Positions 1-7,665 of a stretch of 64,000 nt of DNA are shown in pieces. A program made the position numbers and the translations under genes. A model generated the notes under the pieces. It was given only the letters and a program-made list of their open reading frames with translations, was not told the DNA's origin and made no database searches. How positions within the stretch are numbered: the first letter of the stretch is position 1; each line of letters begins with the position of its first letter. Location: assembly GCF_947501425.1 (NCBI RefSeq), contig NZ_CANMVN010000002.1, forward strand, positions 186,001 to 250,000, read 5' to 3'. Origin of the DNA: an uncultured Psychroserpens sp. (GTDB lineage: Bacteria; Bacteroidota; Bacteroidia; Flavobacteriales; Flavobacteriaceae).

Positions 1-749
1 GAACTGGAACCTCCTGTATCAATAATTTTTCGTCCGTATGGATTTAATGTTTGTCCGCCGATTGCCGAATAACCGCTCGGACAATCACCACAGAAGAAAT
101 AAGCCCATTCGCTTAAATTTGCTTTACCAAGAATGAGTGCACCTTTCGATTTCAATTGTTTCACAATGAAAGCATCTTCAGTAGTATTATCTTTCAACGC
201 TACTGCTCCAGCTGTAGTTGACATTCCTGTTGCATTGATATTATCTTTTAATAAGATTGGCATTCCATAAATAGGGTGTCTTTGCTGTTTTGATGCCTTA
301 AAAGCTTTATCACATGCTTTCGCATCATTTATAATATTGGGATTAATAGCTATTACAGAATTGAGGGACAAAGCATTGTTTCTGTCAAATGTTTTAATTC
401 TGTGGAGGTAAAACTTGGTGAGCAATTCGTATGTCAATGCTCCACTTGTAATGTGTTGTTGAAGGGTTGGAATATCCTGATCCAGGATAAGTGGTTTTAG
501 TGCATTGTATTTAGCTTCAGTAAAATCTTTTAGATCCTTTTCAAATATATCCCAAAGTTCATTAGAGTTAATGTATTTAGAATCTAAGACTTTAAATTCT
601 CTGAATTCTTTCGTAGAAATATCACTAATATCATTTTCGTCTTTAGTATCCTGACTCGTTTCAACATCAGTAGGGGTTTCCTTTTTCTCTTCGGAAGGTT
701 TACAGCTGTAAGTAATAAAAATAAGGCAAAGTAGAAGTATGTATCTCAT
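1..749 (-). CDS. Amidase signature family lipoprotein (C-terminus cut off by window edge)
   Basis: The first 249 residues are present and the rest lies beyond the window start. The start is the ATG at 747-749. It gives a lipoprotein signal peptide, MRYILLLCLIFITYSC, whose last Cys would be lipidated, followed by an acidic/Lys-rich linker. The body reads as an amidase-signature enzyme: ILLKDNI carries the catalytic Lys, ILGKANLSEWA is the typical downstream block, and the sequence stops at DTGGSS, the start of the Gly/Ser-rich region with the cis-Ser and nucleophile Ser. Family members hydrolyse amides such as peptide amides and aryl amides; being a lipoprotein suggests a periplasmic role rather than tRNA amidation. 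It lies 36 bases downstream of the SRPBCC gene on the same strand and may share its transcript. The substrate is unknown. Confidence 0.85.
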   Translation of the reverse strand, partial: MRYILLLCLIFITYSCKPSEEKKETPTDVETSQDTKDENDISDISTKEFREFKVLDSKYINSNELWDIFEKDLKDFTEAKYNALKPLILDQDIPTLQQHITSGALTYELLTKFYLHRIKTFDRNNALSLNSVIAINPNIINDAKACDKAFKASKQQRHPIYGMPILLKDNINATGMSTTAGAVALKDNTTEDAFIVKQLKSKGALILGKANLSEWAYFFCGDCPSGYSAIGGQTLNPYGRKIIDTGGSS

Positions 750-785
750 GGTTAGCATTTTTTATAAAAATACATAAAAATGAGA

Positions 786-1211
786 TTAATTACGTTGTTC
801 AAAAGGAATCACATTTCCCTTTTCAATATAATTTTTTAAGCCTTGGAGTAATTGTGCCCAGCAAAATGAAGAATTCCTGAATTCATGATTATTCTCTGGC
901 CAATTGGTATGTGAGAACTTGAATAAGGTTTTATTATCATGCGATTCAAGTGTGATACCAAAAGTAGTCGGATTCCAATCGCTACTTGAATCTGTCATTT
1001 TTAAATAGAAGTATTCGTTTGCTTTTACTTTTGAGACTTCGGCAAACCAATTATAGTCATCTGTAAAATTAAGATTGTATATGTGACCTAATTCAGGTTT
1101 CCCCGATGATTTTAAAGTCCACCAATTGTCTAAATGTTCTGGCAAACAAAACGCATCGAAGACCTGCTTTACAGATGAATTGATATAGAGATCGAAGTAA
1201 ATATTATGCAT
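786..1211 (-). CDS. SRPBCC/AHSA1-like domain protein
   Basis: A 141-residue cytosolic protein with no signal peptide. The N-terminal INSSVKQVFDAF and EHLDNWW, followed by alternating beta strands (FAEVSKVKANEYFYLKM, TLFKFSHTNW) and a C-terminal helix (WAQLLQGLKNYIE), match the START-like SRPBCC fold of the AHSA1 group. These proteins bind hydrophobic ligands or act as Hsp90 co-factors, but most bacterial members have no known function. The gene overlaps the upstream membrane-protein gene by 8 bases, so the two are probably translationally coupled. The family call is reasonable; the ligand is unknown. Confidence 0.75.
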   Translation of the reverse strand: MHNIYFDLYINSSVKQVFDAFCLPEHLDNWWTLKSSGKPELGHIYNLNFTDDYNWFAEVSKVKANEYFYLKMTDSSSDWNPTTFGITLESHDNKTLFKFSHTNWPENNHEFRNSSFCWAQLLQGLKNYIEKGNVIPFEQRN

Positions 1212-1536
1212 AAGGATTGAAACTATTTACGAATTCATAAACGTAACTTCCCATAAAGATAAATAAAACAGAATAGATGAAAAGAAGCCAAATAGCATAA
1301 GCATTGTAACGCTGCTTATTAAAACTTCTATAGGTATATATTCCTATTAGGATAAATATTAAAGACAGAATAACCATTGGAAACACAGTATATTTCCAGA
1401 GATATTTAGGAATTAGTGGACTGCTAGTTCCGTCAAGATAAGCGTAAACAATACTCTGGAGATAATACAACACGCGAATTATTGCAAGACCAAAGGTTAT
1501 GATAGAAAGGAGTCTTAACGTTTTTTCGCTATTCAA
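1204..1536 (-). CDS. Small membrane protein, three predicted TM segments
   Basis: A 110-residue protein that I do not assign to a named family. Hydrophobic stretches around residues 8-35, 48-68 and 78-104 suggest three membrane spans, with short polar loops containing YRSFNKQRYNAY. It begins 12 bases after the ftsY stop codon and overlaps the next gene (SRPBCC) by 8 bases, so it probably belongs to an ftsY-led transcript. No catalytic residues or signal peptide stand out. Confidence 0.7.
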   Translation of the reverse strand: MNSEKTLRLLSIITFGLAIIRVLYYLQSIVYAYLDGTSSPLIPKYLWKYTVFPMVILSLIFILIGIYTYRSFNKQRYNAYAIWLLFIYSVLFIFMGSYVYEFVNSFNPYA

Positions 1537-1548
1537 ATATGTGGTTTT

Positions 1549-2523
1549 CTACTTAAAGAAACTATCTACAAACTCATACTTATTAAAGACCTGAAGATCT
1601 TCAATACCTTCACCTACTCCAATATACTTTACAGGAATTTGGAACTGGTCACTAATACCAATCACTACACCACCTTTAGCTGTTCCGTCAAGTTTAGTAA
1701 CCGCTAATGTAGTAACTTCTGTAGCTGCTGTAAATTGTTTAGCTTGTTCAAAAGCATTCTGACCTGTAGAACCGTCTAACACCAACAATACATCATGAGG
1801 TGCGTCGCCAACCACTTTTTGCATGACACGTTTCACTTTGGTCAACTCGTTCATTAAATTGACCTTGTTGTGAAGTCTTCCCGCAGTATCAATAATGATA
1901 ACATCAGCATCCTGATTAACACCTGATTGTAAGGCATCAAAAGCAACACTAGCTGGATCACTTCCCATTTCTTGACGAATCATTGGGACATCAACGCGAT
2001 CTGCCCATACCTGAAGTTGATCAATAGCCGCAGCTCTAAAGGTATCTGCTGCACCAAGAACAACTTTAAGTCCTTTCTTTTTAAACTGATAAGCTAACTT
2101 ACCAATAGTTGTTGTCTTACCAACACCATTTACACCAACAACCATTAATACATAAGGTGTTTTAGAGCCGTCTTCTTGTCTTGGTAATTCTGGAATGGTA
2201 TACTCTGTATCTTCTCCAGAATTCGTCTCAGACAAGAGTCCAGCAATCTCTTCACGTAAGATTTGGTTGAGCTCAGAAGTTCCCAGATACTTATCTTTAG
2301 AAACACGTTCTTCGATACGTTCAATGACTTTCAATGTGGTATTGACACCAACATCACTAGTCACTAAAACTTCTTCGAGGTTATCTAAGACATCATCATC
2401 AACTTTAGATTTACCTGCAACTGCTTTATTTAATTTTGAGAAAAACGATGTTTTCGATTTCTCTAACCCTTTATCAAGGGTTTCTTTTTTTTCCGAAGAA
2501 AATATCTTTTTAAAAAAACTCAT
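1549..2523 (-). CDS. ftsY: Signal recognition particle receptor FtsY
   Basis: A 324-residue SRP-receptor GTPase that docks SRP-bound ribosomes at the inner membrane. The N-terminus MSFFKKIFSSEKK is a short amphipathic, basic membrane-binding segment, with no long acidic A domain, as usual in Bacteroidota. The N domain spans about residues 30-105. The G domain shows the P-loop GVNGVGKT (130-137), the DTFRAAA insertion-box motif, DTAGR (212-216), TKLDG (276-280) and a C-terminal GVGEGIEDLQVF. In this phylum ftsY commonly follows rpmB-rpmG-DUF4295. Here that order is kept, but a terminator and a structured repeat of about 150 bases lie between DUF4295 and ftsY, so ftsY probably has its own promoter. 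Confidence 0.98.
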   Translation of the reverse strand: MSFFKKIFSSEKKETLDKGLEKSKTSFFSKLNKAVAGKSKVDDDVLDNLEEVLVTSDVGVNTTLKVIERIEERVSKDKYLGTSELNQILREEIAGLLSETNSGEDTEYTIPELPRQEDGSKTPYVLMVVGVNGVGKTTTIGKLAYQFKKKGLKVVLGAADTFRAAAIDQLQVWADRVDVPMIRQEMGSDPASVAFDALQSGVNQDADVIIIDTAGRLHNKVNLMNELTKVKRVMQKVVGDAPHDVLLVLDGSTGQNAFEQAKQFTAATEVTTLAVTKLDGTAKGGVVIGISDQFQIPVKYIGVGEGIEDLQVFNKYEFVDSFFK

Positions 2524-2565
2524 TGTATTGTATCGTCGTTTTTAGTTTAGCTGTTCTATTATGCG

Positions 2566-2720
2566 TTAGGGATTGCAGCGGTATCCTTTTCTCATGTCAC
2601 CTTGAGCGCAGTCGAAAGGTTTTAACATGATAAAAGATTTAAGCGTAAAGCCCGACGCTCCAGAGCTTTTAAGCCTACGAAGCACTTCGGCGAAGAAGGC
2701 GAGCGAAAGAGCGTAACGTC
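2566..2720. repeat. Structured intergenic repeat element upstream of ftsY
   Basis: This non-coding stretch has strong dyad symmetry. Bases 2583-2597 (ATCCTTTTCTCATGT) pair with 2625-2638 (ACATGATAAAAGAT) to form an imperfect stem. Then come AAGCGTAAAGCCCGAC and a second nested hairpin: ACGCTC (2655-2660) with GAGCGT (2709-2714), GCCT (2673-2676) with AGGC (2697-2700), and CGAAG (2678-2682) with CTTCG (2685-2689). The blocks GCAGCGGTATCCTTTT and AAAAGATTTAAGCGTAAAGCCCGAC resemble a dispersed intergenic element I recall from other flavobacterial genomes; that is recollection, not a search. It is markedly more GC-rich than its surroundings and fills most of the 324-base gap before ftsY. Confidence 0.55.
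2596..2619 (+). repeat. Dispersed 'TGAGCGcAGTCGAAaG' repeat copy
   Basis: GTCACCTTGAGCGCAG followed by TCGAAAGG belongs to the same short repeat family as the copies at 58640-58664 and 58680-58708 (TACTGAGCGGAGTC and CACTGAGCGTAGCG). This copy sits in the loop of the larger structured element at 2566-2720, so one repeat family is nested in another. Confidence 0.6.
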
Positions 2721-2793
2721 AACACATAGAATACAACAACCTTGCCCTAATTAATACACTGCTAAGTTGTCATACTTCCTCAAATATAGACAT

Positions 2794-2823
2794 AAAAAAA
2801 CTGCTTTCAAATCTGAAAGCAGT
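2794..2823 (-). terminator. Terminator of the rpmB-rpmG-DUF4295 operon
   Basis: Read on the minus strand, the hairpin ACTGCTTTCA / TGAAAGCAGT with a 4-base loop is followed by seven T residues. It begins about 25 bases after the DUF4295 stop codon, the right place to end the ribosomal-protein operon. Confidence 0.85.
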
Positions 2824-2847
2824 TCGGTATTAAACACAAGTGTTTAA

Positions 2848-3000
2848 TTATTTTTTACTTAAAAAATCATTGACAAACTCTGGTGCCATTACTGACTCAA
2901 CAAACATGTAAGCGCCAGTTTTTGGAGATTTTACCATTTTGATCGCTTTAGTAAGTCTTTTAGATCCTGTTTGTAATGATGCTACTGATTTCTTTGCCAT
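2848..3000 (-). CDS. DUF4295 family small basic protein
   Basis: A 50-residue protein starting MAKKSVASLQTGSKRLTKAI and ending EFVNDFLSKK. Small Lys-rich proteins of the DUF4295 family occur directly after rpmG in Bacteroidota, and both size and position match. The central part (KMVKSPKTGAYMFVE) is conserved-looking. The gene begins 16 bases after the rpmG stop, so it is co-transcribed with rpmB and rpmG. The placement suggests a ribosome-associated role, but no function is established. It is short, but start, stop and downstream terminator are all clean. Confidence 0.88.
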   Translation of the reverse strand: MAKKSVASLQTGSKRLTKAIKMVKSPKTGAYMFVESVMAPEFVNDFLSKK

Positions 3001-3016
3001 GACTTATATAATTTTC

Positions 3017-3199
3017 TTATTTAATCTCTTTGTGAACTGTCATACGCTTTAAGATAGGATTGAATTTTTTGATTTCCATTCTATCTGGCGTATTCTTTTT
3101 ATTTTTTGTAGTGATGTAACGAGAAGTTCCTGGCATTCCAGACTCTTTGTGCTCTGTACATTCTAATATAACCTGTATTCTATTTCCTTTTTTTGCCAT
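3017..3199 (-). CDS. rpmG: 50S ribosomal protein L33
   Basis: A 60-residue L33, the usual length, starting [20 protein letters not shown]. The L33 signature is visible in [20 protein letters not shown] and the end [12 protein letters not shown]. The zinc-binding CxxC pairs of the C+ form are absent (only one Cys), so this is the zinc-independent type. It lies between rpmB (27 bases upstream) and DUF4295 in one operon. Confidence 0.97.
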   Translation of the reverse strand: MAKKGNRIQVILECTEHKESGMPGTSRYITTKNKKNTPDRMEIKKFNPILKRMTVHKEIK

Positions 3200-3226
3200 T
3201 GTACGTGTATTTAACGCGTTATGCTA

Positions 3227-3463
3227 TTATTTTAAAAATCCTTTGGATTTTGCTTCTTTGATTGCAGCAGAAATACCAATCTTGTTGATGGTCTTCAATG
3301 CTGAAGTAGATACTTTTAAAGTAACCCACTTATCTTCTTCAGGAATGTAAAAACGTTTCTTGATCAAGTTAGCGTTAAATTTACGCTTTGTTTTATTCAT
3401 CGCGTGAGAAACATTGTTTCCAACCATCGCTTTCTTTCCTGTAAGTTCACAAACTCTTGACAT
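3227..3463 (-). CDS. rpmB: 50S ribosomal protein L28
   Basis: A 78-residue L28, first gene of the rpmB-rpmG-DUF4295 operon. It starts MSRVCELTGKKAMVGNNVSH, the typical L28 N-terminus, continues with NKTKRKFNANL and LKVSTSALKTINKIG, and ends AIKEAKSKGFLK. It is an early-assembly large-subunit protein. A good promoter lies 40 to 70 bases upstream. Confidence 0.98.
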   Translation of the reverse strand: MSRVCELTGKKAMVGNNVSHAMNKTKRKFNANLIKKRFYIPEEDKWVTLKVSTSALKTINKIGISAAIKEAKSKGFLK

Positions 3464-3503
3464 TTCTTTCTAACTTTAAATTATGTTCTTTTAAAACAGG
3501 GTG

Positions 3504-3531
3504 CAAATTTAGTAAAACTTTACAATACCAA
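3504..3531 (-). promoter_or_regulatory. Bacteroidota-type promoter of the rpmB operon
   Basis: On the minus strand, TTG (3529-3531) is followed by 17 bases and then TAAATTTG (3504-3511). This is a full match to the flavobacterial -33/-7 consensus TTG-N17-23-TAnnTTTG. It leaves a leader of about 35 bases before rpmB. Confidence 0.75.
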
Positions 3532-3544
3532 CAAACTAAAAGTG

Positions 3545-4792
3545 TTACTTTTTTAAAATTTCTTTTTGTAACATTTCAAAGGCTTTATTTGCTGCTTTAT
3601 TGATCACTTTTACACGATGATTACCAAAACTAAACTTCTCAGAATACACACGATCTTTTGTTGCGATAGCTATATATACTATACCCAGATCTTCTGCAGT
3701 ATCATCTTTGGTAGGACCAGCATTTCCTGTAGTAGCAATGGCATAATCGGTTTGTATCAATTGTAAGACATTTTTAGCCATCGCTTCAGCAACTTCTCCG
3801 CTCACTACGGAGTGTTTATCTATAATAGCTTCGGAAACCTTGAGCACATTCACTTTAGTCTCTTTGGTATAACTCACTACACTTCCTTTAAAGTATTTTG
3901 AGGCTCCTGCATTGGCTGTAAAGCGCTCTGCTATGAGTCCGCCAGTGCAACTTTCAGCAGTAGCCACGGTTTTTCCCATTTCAGTTAAATACTTACCAAT
4001 AACAGCTTCAATGGATAAATCCTCCTCAAAACCAGCAAAGATATCTTCAATTTGCGGTAATAAGGTCTGGGTTTGCTTTTCCATTTCGGTTGTAATGCGT
4101 GCTTTATCCATGCCTTTTGCTGATAAACGCAAACGCACACGTCCTAAACTAGGTAGATATGCCAATTTTATAAAATCTGGCAAGGCACTTTCAAAGGACT
4201 CAATACGTTCTGCTAATGAACTTTCACCCATGCCATAGGTCAAAAAGGTTTTATGCTGTATGTAAGGAAATTCAAATCGCGTACGCAATTTTGGCAGGAC
4301 TTCGTCTTCTATAAGTGCTTTCATCTCATAAGGCACTCCAGGTAGTGATATAAAAACAGTCTCATTTTTTTCAAGCCACATGCCTGGTGCACTACCATAT
4401 TTATTCATTAACACCTCAGCCTTTGATGGTACTAATGCCTGATCTAAGTTGACTTGCATGATAGGTTTCTTGACATAAATCTCCCAAATATGCTCGATAT
4501 TTTTTCTCACTGAAACATCTTCTTTTAATGTATCATCGAAATAATCGGCTATGGTTTTTTTTGTGATGTCATCTTTTGTTGGCCCTAAACCACCAGTAAC
4601 AATGACAATATCTGCATTGGCTTCCGCTTCTTCAAACGCTTTTAGAATATGAGTTCTATCATCTTGTACTGAAGTGATCTGGTATACTGAAACTCCTATT
4701 TTATTGAGTTGCTTTGCTATAAATGCTGAGTTTGAATCAACAATTTGGCCAATGAGAATTTCATCACCAATGGTAATAATTTCTGCTTGCAT
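3545..4792 (-). CDS. cinA: CinA family nicotinamide-nucleotide amidohydrolase
   Basis: A full-length 415-residue CinA. Residues 1-170 are the molybdopterin-binding-like (MoCF) domain, with IITIGDEILIGQIVDSN, TGGLGPTKDD and LPGVPYEM. A linker leads to the C-terminal amidase domain from about 255, with the catalytic block ATAESCTGGLIAERF, then GASKYFKGSVVSYT and IATTGNAGPTKDD. The C-terminal domain deamidates NMN in pyridine-nucleotide recycling; the N-terminal domain has been linked to ADP-ribose pyrophosphatase activity. The start overlaps the upstream Hpt stop by one base (TAATG), so translation is probably coupled. It is the last gene of an FAH hydrolase-Hpt-cinA operon. Confidence 0.96.
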   Translation of the reverse strand: MQAEIITIGDEILIGQIVDSNSAFIAKQLNKIGVSVYQITSVQDDRTHILKAFEEAEANADIVIVTGGLGPTKDDITKKTIADYFDDTLKEDVSVRKNIEHIWEIYVKKPIMQVNLDQALVPSKAEVLMNKYGSAPGMWLEKNETVFISLPGVPYEMKALIEDEVLPKLRTRFEFPYIQHKTFLTYGMGESSLAERIESFESALPDFIKLAYLPSLGRVRLRLSAKGMDKARITTEMEKQTQTLLPQIEDIFAGFEEDLSIEAVIGKYLTEMGKTVATAESCTGGLIAERFTANAGASKYFKGSVVSYTKETKVNVLKVSEAIIDKHSVVSGEVAEAMAKNVLQLIQTDYAIATTGNAGPTKDDTAEDLGIVYIAIATKDRVYSEKFSFGNHRVKVINKAANKAFEMLQKEILKK

Positions 4793-5133
4793 TATAGATT
4801 AAAATCTTGCTTTAGTTCTGCAGTTGCTTGTTCTACAGCAGTTAGTACCAAGTCTAATTCTTTAGAACAATCTTCATCTGCTTTCTCAAACTTTCCCCAG
4901 TCTTGTACAACAATCAGATCCTGAAGTACACCAAGTTCAAATAAATCTACTGTTGGCTTCATTTTATGTGCTGCCTGATAGGCATTGTAGTAATCTTGTT
5001 CAGCTACTGCTTTTTTGAGTCGTTCTGCATCTTCAGGCACTTCCTCTAAAAATGCTTCTGCCAATGATTTCACAAAATCCATGTCATTATCGGCTAATTC
5101 TTTAACTCTTGCTAATTTGTAATGTTGTTCCAT
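4792..5133 (-). CDS. Histidine-containing phosphotransfer (Hpt) domain protein
   Basis: A stand-alone 113-residue Hpt domain, all helical. The phospho-acceptor is in YQAAHKMKP (His56), the classic HxxK context, preceded by the helix FLEEVPEDAERLKKAVAEQD and followed by DLFELGVLQDLIVV. Such proteins relay phosphate between hybrid histidine kinases and response regulators in the cytosol. No kinase or response regulator is encoded in this window, so its partners are elsewhere. It lies 3 bases after the FAH-family gene and overlaps cinA by one base. Its association with those metabolic genes is unexplained. Confidence 0.88.
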   Translation of the reverse strand: MEQHYKLARVKELADNDMDFVKSLAEAFLEEVPEDAERLKKAVAEQDYYNAYQAAHKMKPTVDLFELGVLQDLIVVQDWGKFEKADEDCSKELDLVLTAVEQATAELKQDFNL

Positions 5134-5136
5134 GTA

Positions 5137-5748
5137 TTATTTTACTGTAATAGAAAACAATTGTTTGTCTTCGATATAACCCTTTAATTTATCGTTTGCA
5201 ATAACTTTGCCAACTCCTGATGGAGTTCCCGTAAATATAACATCTCCAATCTTTAAAGTAAAATATTTTGAGACATATTCTATGATCTCATCAATTTTCC
5301 AGAGCATCAAACTCGTGTTTCCGTCTTGAACAATCTCATCATTTTTGTACAAACTGAAATTGATGTTATTGACATCTTCAAAGTCGGTTTTAGGGAGCCA
5401 TTGACCTATAACTGCTGCTCCATCAAAAGCTTTAGCTTTCTCCCATGGTAATCCTTTAGCTTTGAGCTGTGCTTGTAAATCTCTTGCTGTAAAATCAATA
5501 CCCAATCCAATATGATCATAATATTTATGAGCAAACTTTTTAGCGATGTGTTTTCCTACTTTATTAATCTTAACCAAAATCTCAACTTCGTGATGCACGT
5601 CTTCTGAAAAATCTGGAATAAAAAACGGCTGCTTCTTTAATAAAATAGAGGTATCTGGTTTTAAAAATACTACAGGATCTGTAGGCCGTTCGTTTTCTAA
5701 TTCTTTTATGTGGTCTGTATAATTACGACCAATACAAATGAGTTTCAC
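5137..5748 (-). CDS. Fumarylacetoacetate hydrolase (FAH) family protein
   Basis: A 203-residue single-domain FAH-family enzyme; members hydrolyse or decarboxylate acylpyruvates and related 2-oxo acids. Visible motifs are the start MKLICIGRNYTDHIKE, VFLKPDTS, the metal-binding HHEVEILVKI (E-x-E) with GIDFTARD, and GDVIFTGTPSGVG near the end. The length matches short bacterial FahD1-type acylpyruvase or oxaloacetate decarboxylase proteins. It is the first gene of a three-gene operon with Hpt and cinA, behind a consensus promoter at 5802-5829. The substrate cannot be read from the sequence. Confidence 0.92.
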   Translation of the reverse strand: MKLICIGRNYTDHIKELENERPTDPVVFLKPDTSILLKKQPFFIPDFSEDVHHEVEILVKINKVGKHIAKKFAHKYYDHIGLGIDFTARDLQAQLKAKGLPWEKAKAFDGAAVIGQWLPKTDFEDVNNINFSLYKNDEIVQDGNTSLMLWKIDEIIEYVSKYFTLKIGDVIFTGTPSGVGKVIANDKLKGYIEDKQLFSITVK

Positions 5749-5801
5749 CTTTATTTAGAGTTTAGCTGTTATTCTAAAATTAGATATTTCAATTAAAGGG
5801 A

Positions 5802-5829
5802 CAAAATTACGGAAAGAATTACAGAGCAA
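5802..5829 (-). promoter_or_regulatory. Promoter of the FAH-Hpt-cinA operon
   Basis: On the minus strand, TTG (5827-5829), a 17-base spacer and TAATTTTG (5802-5809) match the flavobacterial consensus fully. The first gene starts about 55 bases downstream. Confidence 0.75.
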
Positions 5830-5838
5830 CTAATAACT

Positions 5839-6759
5839 TTAGTTAGATAATGTAAGGGTAATAGCTGGAATAAACATTTTTTGATCTGCAGGCGTATTAA
5901 CATTATAGTTCCACCATTTACCATCAACATAAAAAACGACTTTATGATCTCTTACCAAAGCAGATGTGGCCGCAAAAGATGGTGCATATCTTGTAATTTT
6001 TCTGGTTTCTCTTTTTCCTTCTGGATTGACAAAACTAGTTGTTCCTTCGTAGGCATTATAGGGTATAGCCAAGCCTTCTAACGCAACATATAAGCCATTA
6101 GTTGGAAATGTAACACTGTGCCTTGACAAGTCAATAAAAACCAGATCCTGGTCTTTTCCAACGTTAATAATGATGTTCTGAAATATGAGATCCTCATCAG
6201 GCAAACCATCTTTACCAACCGTATATAATCTAATTCTAAATTTAGAGTCGCGTTGATCAGTAAACACCCCTTCATTGAGATGAACTGTAAGCGATTTCAG
6301 ATATTGTGTTTGTTGATAATTTGCACGATACGGAAAGTATAATCCTATGTTCCATGGTCGTGTACCAGCTCCAAAACCTCCGTAAATATTATCCTTTCGC
6401 AACGGATTTATCTCTAAAAACTGATCCTCTATTTTTTTAGAAATCAAAACTTCATTGAGTTCTTCAATTGAAGGTTGTAAATAAATCTTTACTGTTTTCA
6501 GTAAATCTACTACTGTTATTTCCTTATCATGATAACCAAGAGAGGATAACCTCACGGATTTTTCTAAATCTTCATTATATATGGTGAGAGTATAACTTCC
6601 ATCTTCCTGACTGGATGTTCCTGCTTTGGAGTTGACGATACTGATATTGACATACGGAATTGGCGCTCCGGTTTTTGCATCTAGAACAACCCCTTTTGCT
6701 TCATTTTCCTGAGCAAAAATAAATAGTGGTAATAGAAAAAAGAGGAGTTTTAATTTCAT
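5839..6759 (-). CDS. Exported protein with N-terminal CarboxypepD-reg domain
   Basis: A 306-residue exported protein. The signal peptide MKLKLLFFLLPLFIFAQ is followed by a CarboxypepD-regulatory-like beta domain (AKGVVLDAKTGAPIPYVNIS, GYHDKEITV) to about residue 95. The C-terminal 200 residues are a beta-rich module with LRIRLY-type strands, DGLPDEDL and FPTNGLYVALEGL. It shares this layout with the gene at 49369-50349 and the two are probably paralogs. Unlike SusC/TonB receptors there is no plug or barrel, so it is likely a periplasmic or surface-anchored protein. It follows the exonuclease gene by 35 bases on the same strand. Function unknown. Confidence 0.8.
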   Translation of the reverse strand: MKLKLLFFLLPLFIFAQENEAKGVVLDAKTGAPIPYVNISIVNSKAGTSSQEDGSYTLTIYNEDLEKSVRLSSLGYHDKEITVVDLLKTVKIYLQPSIEELNEVLISKKIEDQFLEINPLRKDNIYGGFGAGTRPWNIGLYFPYRANYQQTQYLKSLTVHLNEGVFTDQRDSKFRIRLYTVGKDGLPDEDLIFQNIIINVGKDQDLVFIDLSRHSVTFPTNGLYVALEGLAIPYNAYEGTTSFVNPEGKRETRKITRYAPSFAATSALVRDHKVVFYVDGKWWNYNVNTPADQKMFIPAITLTLSN

Positions 6760-6794
6760 TTAAAAAAGGGCGTATCTTAATTATAAAAACGTCT

Positions 6795-7571
6795 TTAATC
6801 CAATTTATTATTAAACTGACGTAATTTAATGGCTGTTAACACTTTTTTGGTATATAACGGAAAATCTGCATTGAGCAACCATCCAAAATAGCCTGGTTCT
6901 TTTTCCAGGATTTCAGTTACCAGTTTCCCTTTGTGCTTTCCAAATGAAAAACACTCTTGACCTTCTTTGTTAAAGCTAATAAAACCTGCAAAATCTGCAA
7001 ATTTCTTTCTTGAGCTGAAATCGGCCAGAAATTTAGCATCGTTCTCAAGTGTTTCATATCGGTCTAATTGTGATTTCAGTACTTCGTAGGTTGCTAAAGT
7101 ATCCGCTTCAGCACTATGCGCATCATCCAGGTTTTTATCACAATAGAATTTATAGGCTGCTGTCAATGTACGCTGCTCCATTTTATGAAATATGGTTTGT
7201 ACATCAATTGATAATCTGTTTTTCATATCGAAATCAACATCGGCACGTAACATCTCTTCTGCCAGCAACGGAATATCAAAACGATTAGAGTTGAAACCAC
7301 CGAGATCAGAATCTTTGATCATGGCATACACCTCTTTTGAAATCTCCTTAAATGTTGGTTTATCAGCAACATCAGCATCTGAAATACCATGCACTAAAGT
7401 AACCTGAGGTGGAATAGGAATGGTAGGATTAACACGTTGGGTATACGTTTCTTCTTTTCCGTTTGGGTGCACTTTTAAAATTGAAATTTCTACTATTCGA
7501 TCGTTGGTAATATTAATTCCTGTAGTTTCCAGATCGAAAAAACAGATAGGCTTTGATAAATTTAGTTGCAT
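6795..7571 (-). CDS. DnaQ-like 3'-5' exonuclease (DEDDh) with Exo X-like C-terminal domain
   Basis: I use the ATG at 7569-7571 (258 residues) because the family fold begins there; the frame stays open to 7715 but the upstream part is low-complexity and unlike the family. MQLNLSKPICFFDLETTG carries the D-x-E of motif Exo I. GFNSNRFDIPLL supplies the second-motif Asp, and DAHSAEADT the His and final Asp of the DEDDh class. After residue 180, FGKHKGKLVTEILEKEPGYF and GWLL resemble the C-terminal domain of exodeoxyribonuclease X. This is a DNA repair or proofreading type nuclease, not the polymerase itself. Confidence 0.9.
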   Translation of the reverse strand: MQLNLSKPICFFDLETTGINITNDRIVEISILKVHPNGKEETYTQRVNPTIPIPPQVTLVHGISDADVADKPTFKEISKEVYAMIKDSDLGGFNSNRFDIPLLAEEMLRADVDFDMKNRLSIDVQTIFHKMEQRTLTAAYKFYCDKNLDDAHSAEADTLATYEVLKSQLDRYETLENDAKFLADFSSRKKFADFAGFISFNKEGQECFSFGKHKGKLVTEILEKEPGYFGWLLNADFPLYTKKVLTAIKLRQFNNKLD

Positions 7572-7665
7572 AGCGAAGATTTTAAACAAAGGTAACCAGA
7601 ATAAATAAAAAATTCTATTGATATGAAATTTGAGTTTACAAAATAAAAAGCCGAAATTCGTTTCA
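7572..7665. promoter_or_regulatory. Divergent intergenic region, exonuclease / AraC regulator
   Basis: These 94 bases separate the divergent exonuclease and AraC-regulator starts and must hold both promoters. They are AT-rich, and I could not place a convincing -33/-7 pair for either gene. Confidence 0.4.
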
